Assembly (NCBI GenBank): GCA_964017125.1
Contig: OZ024909.1
Span: forward strand, 72,382,758 to 72,446,757
Source of the DNA: Flabesymbios commensalis
Taxonomy: Eukaryota; Annelida; Polychaeta; Terebellida; Flabelligeridae
DNA length: 64,000 nucleotides
Reading direction: 5' to 3'
Each line of letters starts with the position of its first letter. Position 1 is the first letter of the stretch. Below are positions 32,361-44,027 of this stretch, in pieces. Under the pieces are notes generated by a model that saw only the letters and a list, made by a program, of their open reading frames with translations, was not told the origin of the DNA and searched no databases. Both the position numbers and the translations under genes were made by a program.

Positions 32361-33018
32361 ATTTACATTTTAAATTTCAACAATGATCCGTTAGTCGATC
32401 TCTCAATTCAGAAACGTTTAATTTCAAGCAGGAGTAATATGCTATATTCTAAATGATTTGAATTTTTATATAAAAATATGATGTTTGATCAAGTTGTAGT
32501 ACTAACAATGTATTGGCCCAATAATGGTATTCTATCCCCAATTTAAATAACAACTGAATGACGGCGGTGACTGGCTGATTTCGTCTTTAGTGATAGGCTG
32601 AATTACTCTTGCATTGGTCAAGGGTAGAACATCATATATGGTCAAATGTGTTGATAGAAATTTTAAAATGAGAGGCATGTATTAACTTTAAACACACATT
32701 CGAATCTTTTATTAGTAATAACTTATATTATAATAAATATAATATATTTTTACGATATATTTTAAATTGTTTAATTTTGTACTCTTTAGTATTGTATATG
32801 GACAGGTTATTTGTATGCCACATTTTTGTATGGTAAATTAATTTTGAAATGTTCCACCCTAAGAAAAAAAATATATAGTTTTGTTATTTCAAAAATAATA
32901 AAAAATATATTATGCTATATATCATTCTATGTATGTGCATGTATATACATCTAAATCCTGTAAGTTGGCGTTATAACTGGCGTTAATTATTAGAACAATA
33001 TATTTGGACTAAAATATG
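32358..33018. other. Non-coding, no recognisable feature
   Basis: AT-rich intergenic DNA downstream of the SQLE-like gene with no frame or repeat of note. Confidence 0.5.
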
Positions 33019-33327
33019 GCAAGTCGTGAGGGACATAAATCCCACATTTTACCCGTAACAAAGATTTCAGCTGCGTGTATGGTGTCTCAACTATGCGTAG
33101 CCGAACTCGGTTACACGTAACTGATAATATACTTACGTATCAACTATTAAAGTATAAGATATACACTTTACGCATAGCCAAACCATTCTACGCGTAGCTG
33201 CATTGGGCTATGCGTAGCCGAAATCAATTACGCGTAGCCGTAGTTCGGGTACGCATAACCGAACTTCGGGTTCTCACTGAGGCTAGGGTACGCGTAAAAT
33301 TTGGGAGTTATGTCCCGCCCGGCTTGC
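33019..33327. mobile_element. MITE with ACGCGTA-rich interior
   Basis: Inverted ends: GCAAGTCGTGAGGGACATAA on the left and the inverse of GCAAGCCGGGCGGGACATAA on the right, each followed by TCCCA.ATTTTAC.CGTA. The interior repeats TACGCGTAGCC/GGCTATGCGTA about nine times. No coding frame. An AATG array starts immediately outside the right end. Confidence 0.7.
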
Positions 33328-33750
33328 AAGAATGAATGTATGGATGAGTGAATGAATGAACGAATGGATAAATGAATAATTAGATGAATGAATGAATGTA
33401 TGAATGAATGAATGAATGAAAAAATGAATGAATGAATGAATGAATGAATGAATGAATGAATGAATGAATTAATGAATGAATGAATGAATGAATGAATGAA
33501 TGAATGAATGAATGAATGAATGAATGAATGAATGAATCAGGTTCTCAAAACTAAGGCTCGGGTACGCGTAAAATATGGGAGTTATGTCCCGCCCGACTTG
33601 CAAGAATGAATGTATGGATGAGTGAATGAATAAATGAATGAATGGATAAATGAATAATTAGATGAATAAATGAATGAATGAATGAATGAATGAATGAATG
33701 AATGAATGAATGAATGAATGAATGAATGAATGAATGAATGAATGAATGAG
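33328..33750 (+). repeat. Two (AATG)n arrays separated by a duplicated MITE end
   Basis: AATG arrays at 33331-33537 and 33603-33750 are separated by a second copy of the MITE right end (GGTACGCGTAAAATATGGGA..GCCCGACTTGC, 33560-33602). About 270 bp has been tandemly duplicated. Confidence 0.9.
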
Positions 33751-34072
33751 CAATTAAATTGATGAATAAAATAATGTATAATGTAATTTAATAATTCATT
33801 TAATCATTTGCACGAATGAATGAATTAATTAATTCATTTATTATTGGACAAATGAACGAGTGAATGAGCGAATACATTATTGAATGAGTGGTGGAAATAA
33901 GGAATGAATGAATTAGCAAATTATTGACTGGGGGAGGGAAAAGAACGAAAAGAAAGAAAATAAGCAAAGAAGGGATGGATAAACCAAGGAGAAAGAGAGG
34001 GAGGTTGATGCATCTGTTAGTGCACGTGGCTAGGTTTAAATTTGTGATAATCATTACCGATCCAGCATTAGA
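33751..34072. other. Decayed AATG-like low-complexity flank
   Basis: Scattered GAATGAATG remnants followed by a purine-rich GGGAGGGAAAAGAACG stretch. Nothing genic. Confidence 0.5.
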
Positions 34073-34371
34073 TTAAAGGTGATCTATCACCCCTTATAGA
34101 GTATGAATAATTTTGTGACAAATAAAGCAAAGTTGCCACAAGATGGGGCACAAGTGTTTTCTTATATGGGGTGATTGGCTATCGTGTGACCCTCTGAGAG
34201 GTGTCACATGATAGCCAATCACCCCCATATATGGTCACATAATAGCCAATCACCCCCATATATGGGGTGATTGGCTATCATGTGACCCTCTCAGAGGTCA
34301 CATGATAGCCAATCACCCCATATAAGGACATAATTATTCATACCATATAAGGGGTGATAGATCACCTTTAA
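34073..34371. mobile_element. Palindromic TTAA element, family R, copy 2
   Basis: TTAA flanks at 34073-34076 and 34368-34371. Outer arms are AGGTGATCTATCACCCCTTA and inverse. The centre has three GATTGGCTAT..GTGACC arms rather than two, so the internal hairpin has been partly duplicated. Confidence 0.78.
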
Positions 34372-34839
34372 TATTGGGTGAAGATTAATTGCATAATGAA
34401 CAAAGACAGATACAATGCGGAGTTGATACGGATGCGTAATGTGTCAAGAAGTATCGGGATTTATTGCGCCATTTTCAGATGAATAAAATCATTTTCATTC
34501 AAAATAATAACATATACCTGAACAATTGCATTGTTATTCTTTCAACTTGCCCCAATTGTATATTTTTGTCCACTTTGTAGGAGATGTATTCTAAATTTAG
34601 AAAAAAACGTTTTCACTTTATTTAACCTTATCATTTGTGTGAACAAATAATCTATTATATCATACATCATATAGCAGGTGTGAAACCCAACCTAACACCA
34701 TGTAATCTTATTTCAAGTTATGATGATGAGAATGTGTTGAAGGGGCAATCTCGCATATTTGATCTGGCTTTCCCACCCTAGTTTCTGTTGACAAACCTGA
34801 TTTGACCTGGGCTACGACACAATCATGCTAAGGATATGC

Positions 34840-36605
34840 GTGCCTCTGAGCTCTCTTCGCTGAGAACTTAGGCAATGTAGAAGTTTTATTGATTGATTGA
34901 CGGGGTGCTTTATAAGGTGGTGGAGAGGCTTTAAAGGGCGACAAAAAACTGTTTGAATTAATGACAATGGGAATGTGTTGAAGGTGATAGAGAGGCATTA
35001 AAAGACTATGTAAACACATTCCTGTCACACTTTAACTATTTTTCGTCGCCCTTTATGCATTTGTATAGCACTTTCAGTTTAACGACTTTTAGTTGCAATT
35101 GAAGGCCTTTCCATTTTCTATCACCACTTACCGCCTCTTCTTTGCCCTGAACGTTTTAGTTTAACACCTTTTTGTTGCTATTGAAAGCATTTCCGTCGCT
35201 CATTTAAGCCTCTTTGTCACCCGAACGCCTCTCCATTGTCCTTTAACGCATCTCTGTCGCCTTTTATCGCCTCCCCATCAATTCGAGCGGCTCCCCATCA
35301 ACCATTAACGCCTTTCTATTCCCATTCATCACCTCTGCGACACCCCACATTGCCCTTCGATGCTTCTGTGTCGACGTTTTAAAAAATTTACTTTGCCCTT
35401 TAACACCTTCCTGTCACTCTTTAGTGCCTCTCCATCACCAGTTAAATCCTTCCCGTCGCACTTTAATGCCTCGCCATCTCCTTTTAACACTTTTCCGCCA
35501 TCTTTACTGCCTTCTCTTCGCCATAAACGCCTGCCCATCAACCTTTAACTCCTCCTGATCACCCATTAATACTTTTTAATCGTCATCCACTGCATCAAGG
35601 TAGCCCTTTAACGATTTTCCATCGCCAGTTAGCGCATCTGCGGCACCACTTAACTCATGTTAATACATTTCCATCAATCTTTAATACTTTTTATTAGTCG
35701 TTTACCGCCTTTCCGTCGCCCTTTGACGTCTCTCCGTAGCTATTTGATGCTTCTACATTGCCCTTTAGCGACACTCCTTCACTTTTAACGGCTTCGTCGC
35801 CCTCTAAAGCCGTTCTATGTATCTTCAATTCCTTCCGCCATCTCTTAACGCATTTGTCGCACTTTAACCTACCTTCTTTGCCCCTTAACGCCTTATCGTT
35901 GCCTTTTAGCACCTCCTGATTGCCCTTCAACATCTACTTGCCATTTAACGACACCTCATTGCCGTTTTAAAGCCCTTTCAGTCGCCCTTCGGTGCCTCTC
36001 TGTCGTCGTTTCGCGCCTCGAAGCCGCCCTTTAACGCATCGCCATAAACGCCTGCCCATCAACTCCTCCTCATCACCCATTAACGCTTTGTCATCGTCAT
36101 TAAGTGTTTCATGGTCACCCTTTCATGGTCACGCTTTCCCACCACCCTTTAACCACTACCTATTGCCATTTAGCGCATCTGCGGCACCATTGAAAGCCCT
36201 TTAATGCATCTCCATCAATCTTTAACACCTCTTCTTCACCATTTAACAGCTTTCTGTCGCCCGTTGACGTCTCTCCGTAACCATTTAATGCTTCTCCATT
36301 GCCTTTAGCAACACTCCTTCACCTTTACCGCCTACACGTTTCTCTTTATCGCCTCCCTGTCGTACACCAACATACCTCCATTGTTAATTAACGCTTCCTC
36401 GTCACCTTCTAACGCCGTTCTATAGCCCTTCAATTCCTCTCCGTCACCTTTAAAAGCATCTGCTCATATTTTAATGTATTTTCTTCGCCCTTAACGCCTA
36501 CTCGTTGCCTTTTAACGCCTCCAAATTGCCCTTCAACACCTACTCATTTCCATTTAACGCCTCCTCATTGCCGTTTTGTCCGTTTCAATCGCCCTTCAGC
36601 GCCCT
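34840..36605 (-). repeat. Degenerate 21-bp minisatellite
   Basis: The + strand repeats variants of CCTTTAACGCCTCTCCRTCRC about every 21 bp over 1.7 kb, with many indels and substitutions. On the - strand this translates in short open stretches as a heptad like LKGDGEA (35329-35541 and 35694-35933). A further short patch lies at 42318-42440. I treat it as non-coding satellite because the frame is not kept over distance. Confidence 0.8.
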
Positions 36606-37560
36606 AAATTGACTATTTGACCTAGAGGATCACCTCAAATAACCAAAGTAATCATAAATGGATTTCCCAGGCAAAATCACATGAAAAAGAAGTATTACAC
36701 TTGCACCTAGCTTTATTTGTTAAAAATCACATTTTCGCGTACATAACTTTGGAATTGACAAATTGACCTTGAAAATGACATATAATCATCTAAATATAAG
36801 CAGAAATAGACCATTCAGTCGAAATGATATCAAAAAGACGTATTACACTTTTTTCACTCTTTTTGTTTGTTAAAACAATATTTTCACATTTTAACCTTGG
36901 AATATACTTCTTGAAGACCTTGAATTGAATTTGACCTTAAAGATGACCTTGAATCACAAAAAAAAATTATAAATGGATTTTTTTATTCAAAATCCTATGA
37001 AAACGAGGTATTACACATGATCCTAGCTTTATTTGTTAAAAATGATATTTTCTCTCACTTAACCCTGAAATTGACCTTTTGACCTTGAAAATGACCTTTA
37101 ATTATCAAAATAGTAGCAGAAATAGAATATTCAGTCGAAGTTATATCAAAAAGACGTATTACACTTTTTACGCTATTTTTGTTTGTTAAAAATCATATTT
37201 TCACATTTTTAACCTTGGAAAATACTTGTTGATGACCTTGAATTGAATTTGACCTTGAAGGTGACCTTGAATCACAAAAATAATATTATAAATGGATTTT
37301 CTCATTTAAAATCCCATGAAAACGAGGTATTACACATAATCCTAGCTTTATTTGTTAAAAATGATATTTTCTCTTACTTGACCAGAAATTGACCATTTGA
37401 CCTCGAAGATGATCTTGAAAAAATATTTTCAGAAATTGATTGCCCAGTCAAAATCACATAAAAATGAGGTATTAAACTTGTTCCTAGCTTCATCACTTGA
37501 ATAATCATATTTGACCTTGAAATTGACATTTGGACTTAAAACTGACCTATGACCTTGAAA
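36606..37560 (+). repeat. Alternating about 155-bp tandem repeat rich in TGACCTTGA
   Basis: Two unit types alternate, one with GAGGTATTACAC.T..TCCTAGCTTTATTTGTT and one with GACGTATTACACTTTTT..TTTTTGTTTGTT, giving a higher-order period of about 310 bp. Each junction carries one to three copies of TGACCTTGA. About eight exact TGACCTTGA occurrences were counted by eye between 36755 and 37560. Confidence 0.8.
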
Positions 37561-38529
37561 TTACAAAAGTGTCCAAACTTTTTAAGCCGACACTCATCGA
37601 ATTTGAATTCAGCACAAAAAAGTCTATAAGAAACACCAAAAACATTGTATATGTAACAAAACAAGGTTATATGTCATCTATAGCTCTGTCTAAATATCCC
37701 AAGAATATTTGTATGATTTGCGTTAAAAAAGAAAATAACAGTCTTCATTTTCAAAAGGTCATAACAAATTTTCCCCAAAGCGGAATTATGGGGTTTTTGG
37801 AGGAGTGATTCTTGAGATGTCACTGCAAAATTTGATACCAAAATTGTTTGGGTAGGATTTTTTTCCCACTTCGACCTTCTCCTACCAGCCTAAAAATGTC
37901 GTATAGGCCCCCAGCAAACATTTGTATGACATTTGTACAACGTCTTCGACGTTGGTCCAACATTGTAAAAATGTTATACAAATGTTTTGTCATGTAGTTA
38001 TCATCTCTCCAACATAATCACAGAACATAATTTATATGATCACTGATTCTGTACCATATCTATCTTTTTTCTGCTCGGGAATTCACGTGTAGCCTACCTA
38101 GCCCACTATAGATTATGGGCCAAGCTCTGAGGCTAAGTACATGTTATCCAGTCTAACGTTACCATTGGTTACAAGTTCAATAAAGAATGAGTGTTATTGG
38201 GTTATATAGGCTTATTGTATCGTATCGACGTACCAACCACACAGCGTAGGCCTACGACAACGTCCGTCTGCCACAAACTGGCGTGGCATTGTGTTACCAT
38301 GCAGACACTCATCAGCTGATGATCTGTAAGTAGCATGATTGTACATACATGTAGGCATAGGCTACTACGTTACCGGTACTATTATCATGATTATTACTTA
38401 AAGCATTGTCTCTGTATATAAATCGACCTGCCAGAACCATAACGTCATAACTGTCAGATGTGACCTTTTGGCTTTATTTAACGAGAACACGCCCCTTGGT
38501 TTTGTCCTTCGTGTGTGAGAAATGAATTG
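37561..38529. other. Mostly unique sequence with a foldback
   Basis: A 92-residue + strand frame (37530-37808) has no recognised domain. At 37905-37995 lies an inverted structure with CAAACATTTGTATGACATTT / ATGTTATACAAATGTTTTG around GTCTTCGACGTTGG; related copies are near 53035 and 54830. Confidence 0.5.
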
Positions 38530-38541
38530 CCTATCTCTAAT

Positions 38542-38725
38542 GAAATGAAATGAATCGGGCTTTAGGCCACCTTAGTGCACATATAGGCTAAACTGGGCCA
38601 GGAGAACCTCCTGAGGATGGTGAGATGACACTGTCCTCCAGACACAGGATTCGAAATTCGAGCCCTGACGGTCTGAGGCCGAGCACGCTACCTCTCGGTC
38701 ACGGAGGCTCCCCACAATACTGACT
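38542..38725 (-). mobile_element. tRNA-derived SINE with 12-bp target-site duplications
   Basis: On the - strand the head reads GGAGCCTCCGTGACCGAGAG with GTAGCGTGCTCGGCC (A-box region, tRNA-Ser-like) and a B-box-like TTCGAATCC, then about 100 bp, then a (ATTTC)n-like tail (ATTCATTTCATTTCATT). CCTATCTCTAAT occurs on both sides (38530-38541 and 38726-38737), an intact target-site duplication, so the insertion is fairly young. Confidence 0.8.
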
Positions 38726-38954
38726 CCTATCTCTAATACTATTAGAGATGGCAATTCAATTATTTTAATTATATTAGTAATAGTTTTGGAGTTATACTTA
38801 TAGGCTTTTTCCATAAAGTCACAAATGGTTTTCGATAAAATAATCGGAACCAAAACGTCAGAACTCATAAAAGTGTAGAGACAGATAGTCATATCTGTCA
38901 CTTAATATTTTTTAATGTTTTATTAATTAGCGAAATCAGTGCCAAATAGTCAGA

Positions 38955-39132
38955 ACTGACAGATTGATTACTAGCGCCGCCTATATATATCTCAAAATAT
39001 TACTTTAAAAAACATCTCCTATTTTATATTTCACAATTTCTAATGTAAAAATACTATTTTAACATTATGCCTATATTTGAATAATGGCATCACAATAGTT
39101 AATATTATAACAATAATTACTTGGCAAAGAGA
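38955..39132 (+). repeat. Dispersed repeat, inverted relative to 62385-62567
   Basis: Shares GATTGATYACTAGCGCCG, ATCTCAAAATATTACTTTAA, ATTTCACAATTTCTAATGT-like and AACAATAATTACTTGG blocks with the reverse complement of 62385-62567. Function unknown; likely a mobile-element copy. Confidence 0.75.
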
Positions 39133-40084
39133 GGCCCGTTCCACCATATACTAGACTATTTGCTTGACTTCATTATTTCTGTGCCGAATCCCAGTGGGTA
39201 TTTAGAACATGTAGATTTGTAATAACATTTACTGTCAGTATTAAACAGTACCTTGACCTTCTACCCAGGGCCATAGGATGGGGGGGGTGCGTTGGGTGCG
39301 TTTGCACCCTCCCCCCCCCCCCCCGTTAGGAAATAGAAGGTCCGCCAGGCCCACCTCAAGGCCACGGTCCGCACATAGCTTGGTAAAATCAAGGATACTC
39401 AGTGACAGCAGCCCCCTATTTTCCCCAGATCAGCTAATATTCACCACCAGGGGACAGAGATTTCACAGCCACTCTCTGTACTGCCGCATCTAGGTGCGTG
39501 AGAAAAACGCCGCTTCTTTCAGAACGATGGCCTCACAGAGTGCAAAATATATAATACTATTCACGCTTCTGAAAATGAGATAAAAATATCTAGGCTGAAT
39601 ATACACTGATATAAACCGTATATAGTAGAAATTGTGCTTAGCTTATACTTTTAAAAACTCCAGTAAATTAATTATCAATAAATATAAAATTGAAAGTGGA
39701 ACACTCATGGATACCCCCAGGTTTGTATGACGAGCACTGCGTGCACAGATTACCATGTGTTGCGCGCGGGTGGGCAGGTGTGCATCTAAACACAACTGAC
39801 CAAACAAGATCTACCTCACCGCTCGTGCCTTATTTATGAATTGCTGGCTGCCGGTTGGCAGACGGTGACGTAACAGACGACAGAGACACCTGGTGTTGAA
39901 TATGTGTAAATTCTACGCAAAAGCTCAGTGGATGACTGTGACACTCACTGATAGCTCAGTGTAGGCTACTCGTGGGCGGCACTGTCACAGTCCTAATACA
40001 CTGAACACATATGAGTCCCCAGGGATGACATATAGGCCCTATATATGCGCCTTCTGGAGCATGCACACTTATTCAGGCAGGAGA

Positions 40085-41515
40085 GAGGGGTAGATTCTGT
40101 GAGAATCACATTGTATAAAAAGGCTGCGGGTATATTCTGGGAGGGAGGAGTAGATTCCGAGAGGCTCGCCTATAGATGTTAAAAAGGGGAGTATATTTTT
40201 GGCCAGGAAGGTTTGGACTCCGGAGTGTCCCACCATCGCATATGGATGTTTAAAGGAGGGTATATTCTGGGAGGGAGGGGTAGATTTTGGGAGGGTCGCA
40301 TGTAGATGTTTAAAAGGGGGGTGTTTTGGGTCAGAGGTGGATTCCGGGAGTGTCGCATAAGGATGTTTAAGGGAGGGAGGGGTCGAATATGGGAGTGTCG
40401 CATATAGAGGTGAAGAAGGGGGTAGATTCTGGAAGGATGGGTAGATTCTGGGAGGGTCGCATTTCTAAGGGAGGGGGGTATATTTTGGGAGGGCGGGGTA
40501 GAGTCTGGGAGCATCGCATATAGTTGTAGAAAAGGGGGGTATATTCTGGAAAAATGGGGTAGATTCTGGGAGCCGCACTTGATATAAAAGGGGTATATTC
40601 TGGAAGGGAGGGGTGGATTATGGAAGTGTCGCATGTAGTTTTCAAAAAATAGGGGGTATCCTATTCTGGGAGGGAAGGGGTAGATTCTGGGAGGGTCGCA
40701 GATGTTTAAAGTGGGGGTATATTTTGGATCGGAGGGTGAATTCTGTGAGTGTCGCATGTAGATGTTTAAGGGGGGGGATATATTATGTGAGCGTTGCATA
40801 TAATGGCTCAGAAGGAGGTATTCTGGGGGGATGGGTAGATTATGGGAGGGCCGCATATCTAAGGAGAGGGGTATATTCTCGGAGGGCGGAGTAGATTATG
40901 GGAGGGGAGGATAGATTCTGGTAGCGTTACATAGGTCTATAGTTGTAGAAAAGGGGGGTATATTCTGGAAGAAATGGGTAGATTATGGGAATGTCGCATA
41001 TAGTTACCAAAAAGGGGGTATTTATTCTGGGAGGAAGAGGTAGATTCTTGGAGGTGGAGGGTCGCATATCTGTTTAAAGGGGGGGGGGGTATATTCAGAG
41101 AACGAGGTGTAGATTCTGGGAGGGTGGCATAGATGTTTAAAGGGGGGGGGGGGTATATTCTGGGAGGGAGGGGGAGATCATGGGAGTGTTGCACATAGTT
41201 GTGAAAAGAGGGGTATGGGTAGATTCTAGGAGTGTCGCTTTATATAAAAGGCGGGTATATTCAGGGAGGGTCGCATATAGATCTAAAATGTTTAAAAGAG
41301 GGGTGTATATTCTGGGAGGGAAGGGTGCAATCTGGGAGGGTCACATATAGATGTTTAAAACGGGGTATATTCTGAGAGGGAGGGTAGATTCTGGGAGGGC
41401 CTCGTATAGGCCTAGATGTTTAAAAGGGGGTATATTCTGGGACGGAAGGGTAGATTCTGGGATCAGAAGAAACTTTACATAATCACGAAAAGGGGGTAGA
41501 TCCTAGGCTGGAGGG
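40085..41515 (+). repeat. G-rich minisatellite
   Basis: About 20 units of 58-75 bp with the pattern GGGTATATTCTGGGAGGGAG, GGGTAGATTCTGGGAGGGTC, GCATATAGATGTTTAAA. G-runs of 4-11 on the + strand could form quadruplexes. The 225-residue proline-rich frame on the - strand (40179-40856) is the complement of this repeat and is not a gene. Confidence 0.9.
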
Positions 41516-42190
41516 GTATATTTAATTATAATACACAAGTTGGTTTGGACGAGATTGTTGATCTGTATACAAAACTCCATACACATCGTCTTGAGCTAGA
41601 TTCACTTTTATAATAAACATTATAGCGATGAGTCTTATTAATACGCTGATACTGTTAGCCTACACATATATGTAGTTTTTCAGCAAATAATTGTTTCTAT
41701 TAATTTCTGACCATATCATATTCATAGTGGAGTAGTCTACCGGAACCAGAGCTTATTACTAAAATTACTTCACAGAACTAAATGTGCATTATACGATAAT
41801 CCTGCATTCCTTATTATGTAGTGATGGGTATTTTTTCGTCAAGTTTTAAGTGTATATGATGGATGCAAGATATGTATGTATTATGTACTTGATTATGTAC
41901 TTGTCAGTGCAATAAGTCATTGGATTTTGCCTCAATTAAAATAATAATCAAATAGGCCTACCCTATTAATGTTTGGAATTATATTTCAAAAAAATAGAAA
42001 CAGGCTCCTAATGATTTTGTTTGAATAGCCCTGTGTCGACTCGAATGCTTTGAGTAATATTTGGCTTACCTGGATACTAATTTTCAAAAATAATTTTGTT
42101 GTCAGGCTAAAAATATCATGTGTATGAACAAATTCATTATGTCTCCAGAATTCATGCCAGGTGCTCTCAGAAATCACGAACAAACACAAT
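41516..42190. other. Non-coding, no recognisable feature
   Basis: AT-rich sequence with chance frames only. Confidence 0.5.
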
Positions 42191-42439
42191 TTTCGAAGGG
42201 GGGCTTACAGCGCCCCCTAAACCCCCAGCTGCTGTTACGGCTCGCTGCGCTCGCCAACAGGTCCACATCAGAAAATTTCGCACCCCCCCGCAACGGGATC
42301 AGCCTACGGCCCTGGGGCGAAGTCGTCAAGGGTGATGTGGATGCGTTAAAAGGCGACGGGAGGCTTTGAAGAGCAACGATAAAAACACTAATTCAAAGGA
42401 TGGCATAGATTTGTTAAAATGCGACGAGGATGCACTAAA

Positions 42440-43297
42440 TTAAATCGCGATTGCAATACCTAAAGTACATTATTGTCACACCACTATGTTCAGCATAACT
42501 GAAAGCCCATATATGATAGACACCAAAATCGTGAATATGCTTTTATTCTGTCGAATATGATATTAATTTAGAAACTAAGGTTCTGACCTTGTACAAAGGG
42601 CGGCCATCTTGGATTTTGCCCACAATGCAATGCTCAAAGTATTTTTTACCGCACCACTATGTCGGACCTGCCCGAAAACGCTATTATAGACACAAAAATC
42701 ATGAACCTACTTCTATTTTGTCCAAAATCATGTACATGATTGTATTGTTCGACCTTGCACAAGTGGCGGCTATCTTAATTTTGCCACCATTTTTTTTTTA
42801 ATTTTGAATGTCCAAACATATATTCCTGAAAACCTATTATTTGAAGAATATCTGTCCCAATTCTCATCTTTGTATCACAATTTGGAAGATGTTCTTAGTT
42901 ACAAAGCCCACTATTACATGTGTCTGTACGTCGTCTGAATTGAAATGTACACCCAAACCACGGTCATGGCGGACATATTAAATTTAGTAATTTAAAAAAA
43001 ATCCCCCAAAAAATCCTGAATATGCTCTACAGACCCATCTCAGTGAGGAATCATAAAAAAAACAATTCACTTCTCATGACCGCAAGGTACTAGTCTAGCA
43101 TCTGGACTATGTCTTTATATTATGTTTAACGGTACATATCACACAAATAATTATCATCTACTGTGTAAATTTTCAAAATAACTTGTACTCTTGCTCTAAC
43201 ATGTATTTTAAAGTACACTATGTCTTAGGTGCACTTACATGAGAAGTATGGCTGAACCTAATACTGATGAACAGTTGGTTTTATATCATATACTATT
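42440..43297. other. Degenerate duplicated segment, non-coding
   Basis: Two stretches, about 42470-42615 and 42645-42790, share CACCACTATGT, TATGATAGACACMAAAATC.TGAA and a GGCGGC..TCTT ending, so they are diverged tandem copies about 180 bp apart. Nothing genic. Confidence 0.5.
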
Positions 43298-43565
43298 TTA
43301 AAGGTGACATATCACCCCTTATATAGTATGAATAAATTTGTGACAAATAAATCAAAGTTGCCACAAGATGGGGCACAAGTGTTTTCTTATATGGGGTGAT
43401 TGGGCTATCATGTGACCCTCTGAGAGAGTCACATGATAGCCAATCACCCCATATATGGGGTGATTGGCTATCATGTGACCCTCTGAGAGGGTCACATGAT
43501 AGCCAATCACCCTATATAAGGACATAATTATTCATACCATATAAGGGGTGATAGATCACCTTTAA
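43298..43565. mobile_element. Palindromic TTAA element, family R, copy 3
   Basis: TTAA at 43298-43301 and 43562-43565. Starts AGGTGACATATCACCCCTTA and ends with the inverse. The inner arms GGGGTGATTGG..CTATCATGTGACC and GGTCACATGATAGCCAATCA form two nested hairpins. Very close to copy 2. Confidence 0.8.
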
Positions 43566-43671
43566 CTAACTCATTTACAAGGTTGACAGGGCTCGTCCTG
43601 CAAAGTGAAGGTCATGCTAATTTCAGCACCTGATATTTAGCCTGGCAATTTTCGTGTCTTGGCAACAATTG

Positions 43672-43905
43672 GGTTAAGTAAATATCAATTATCGCAATCA
43701 TTTAATGTATGGGCAGACTATTCTCATGCGTACGCAATAATTATGTATTATTATAGTACCACTTGCAATGCTACTCGCCTTGAAGTTGTCTGCAAGGCCT
43801 GTGTGATTGATTATAACCAATCAGTCATGGTGTGTGTATGCATACATAAATTCAAGAACTGACTGCTAGTCTAACATGTTTGTAGAATGTCGTTCAGAGC
43901 ATATT
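43672..43905 (+). repeat. Dispersed repeat, copy 2
   Basis: Second copy of the repeat at 1-210: TAAGTAAATATCAATTATCG, CTTGAAGTTGTCTGCAAGGC, GTATGCATACATAAATT and GTAGAATGTCGTTC are shared. Non-coding. Confidence 0.6.
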
Positions 43906-44027
43906 AAAAATAAAAAATAAAAAAAATATTAGCAAACACGAGAGGTCGAGTCAATGTGGGGACCGCGCGATGACAATATATACATAAGGCATCGTTGGGA
44001 AGGCGTGATTTGGGCTCATCTCAGCAT

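Larger units (their letters stand above)
39266..42314. mobile_element. Possible hAT-like element ends (tentative)
   Basis: CAGGGCCATAGG at 39266 and the inverse of CAGGGCCGTAGG at 42303-42314 are short inverted ends of the CAGGG type used by hAT elements. I do not see an 8-bp target duplication, and the interior is mostly a G-rich minisatellite. These could equally be two unrelated solo ends. Confidence 0.3.

Noticed and set aside
37530-37808. 92-residue plus-strand frame as a small gene
   Set aside because: It starts within the TGACCTTGA array, has no domain, no splice or promoter evidence, and an ordinary chance length for AT-rich DNA.
40179-40856. 225-residue proline/serine-rich minus-strand frame
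   Set aside because: It is the complement of a G-rich minisatellite; its repeats follow the DNA unit and no signal peptide or domain is present.
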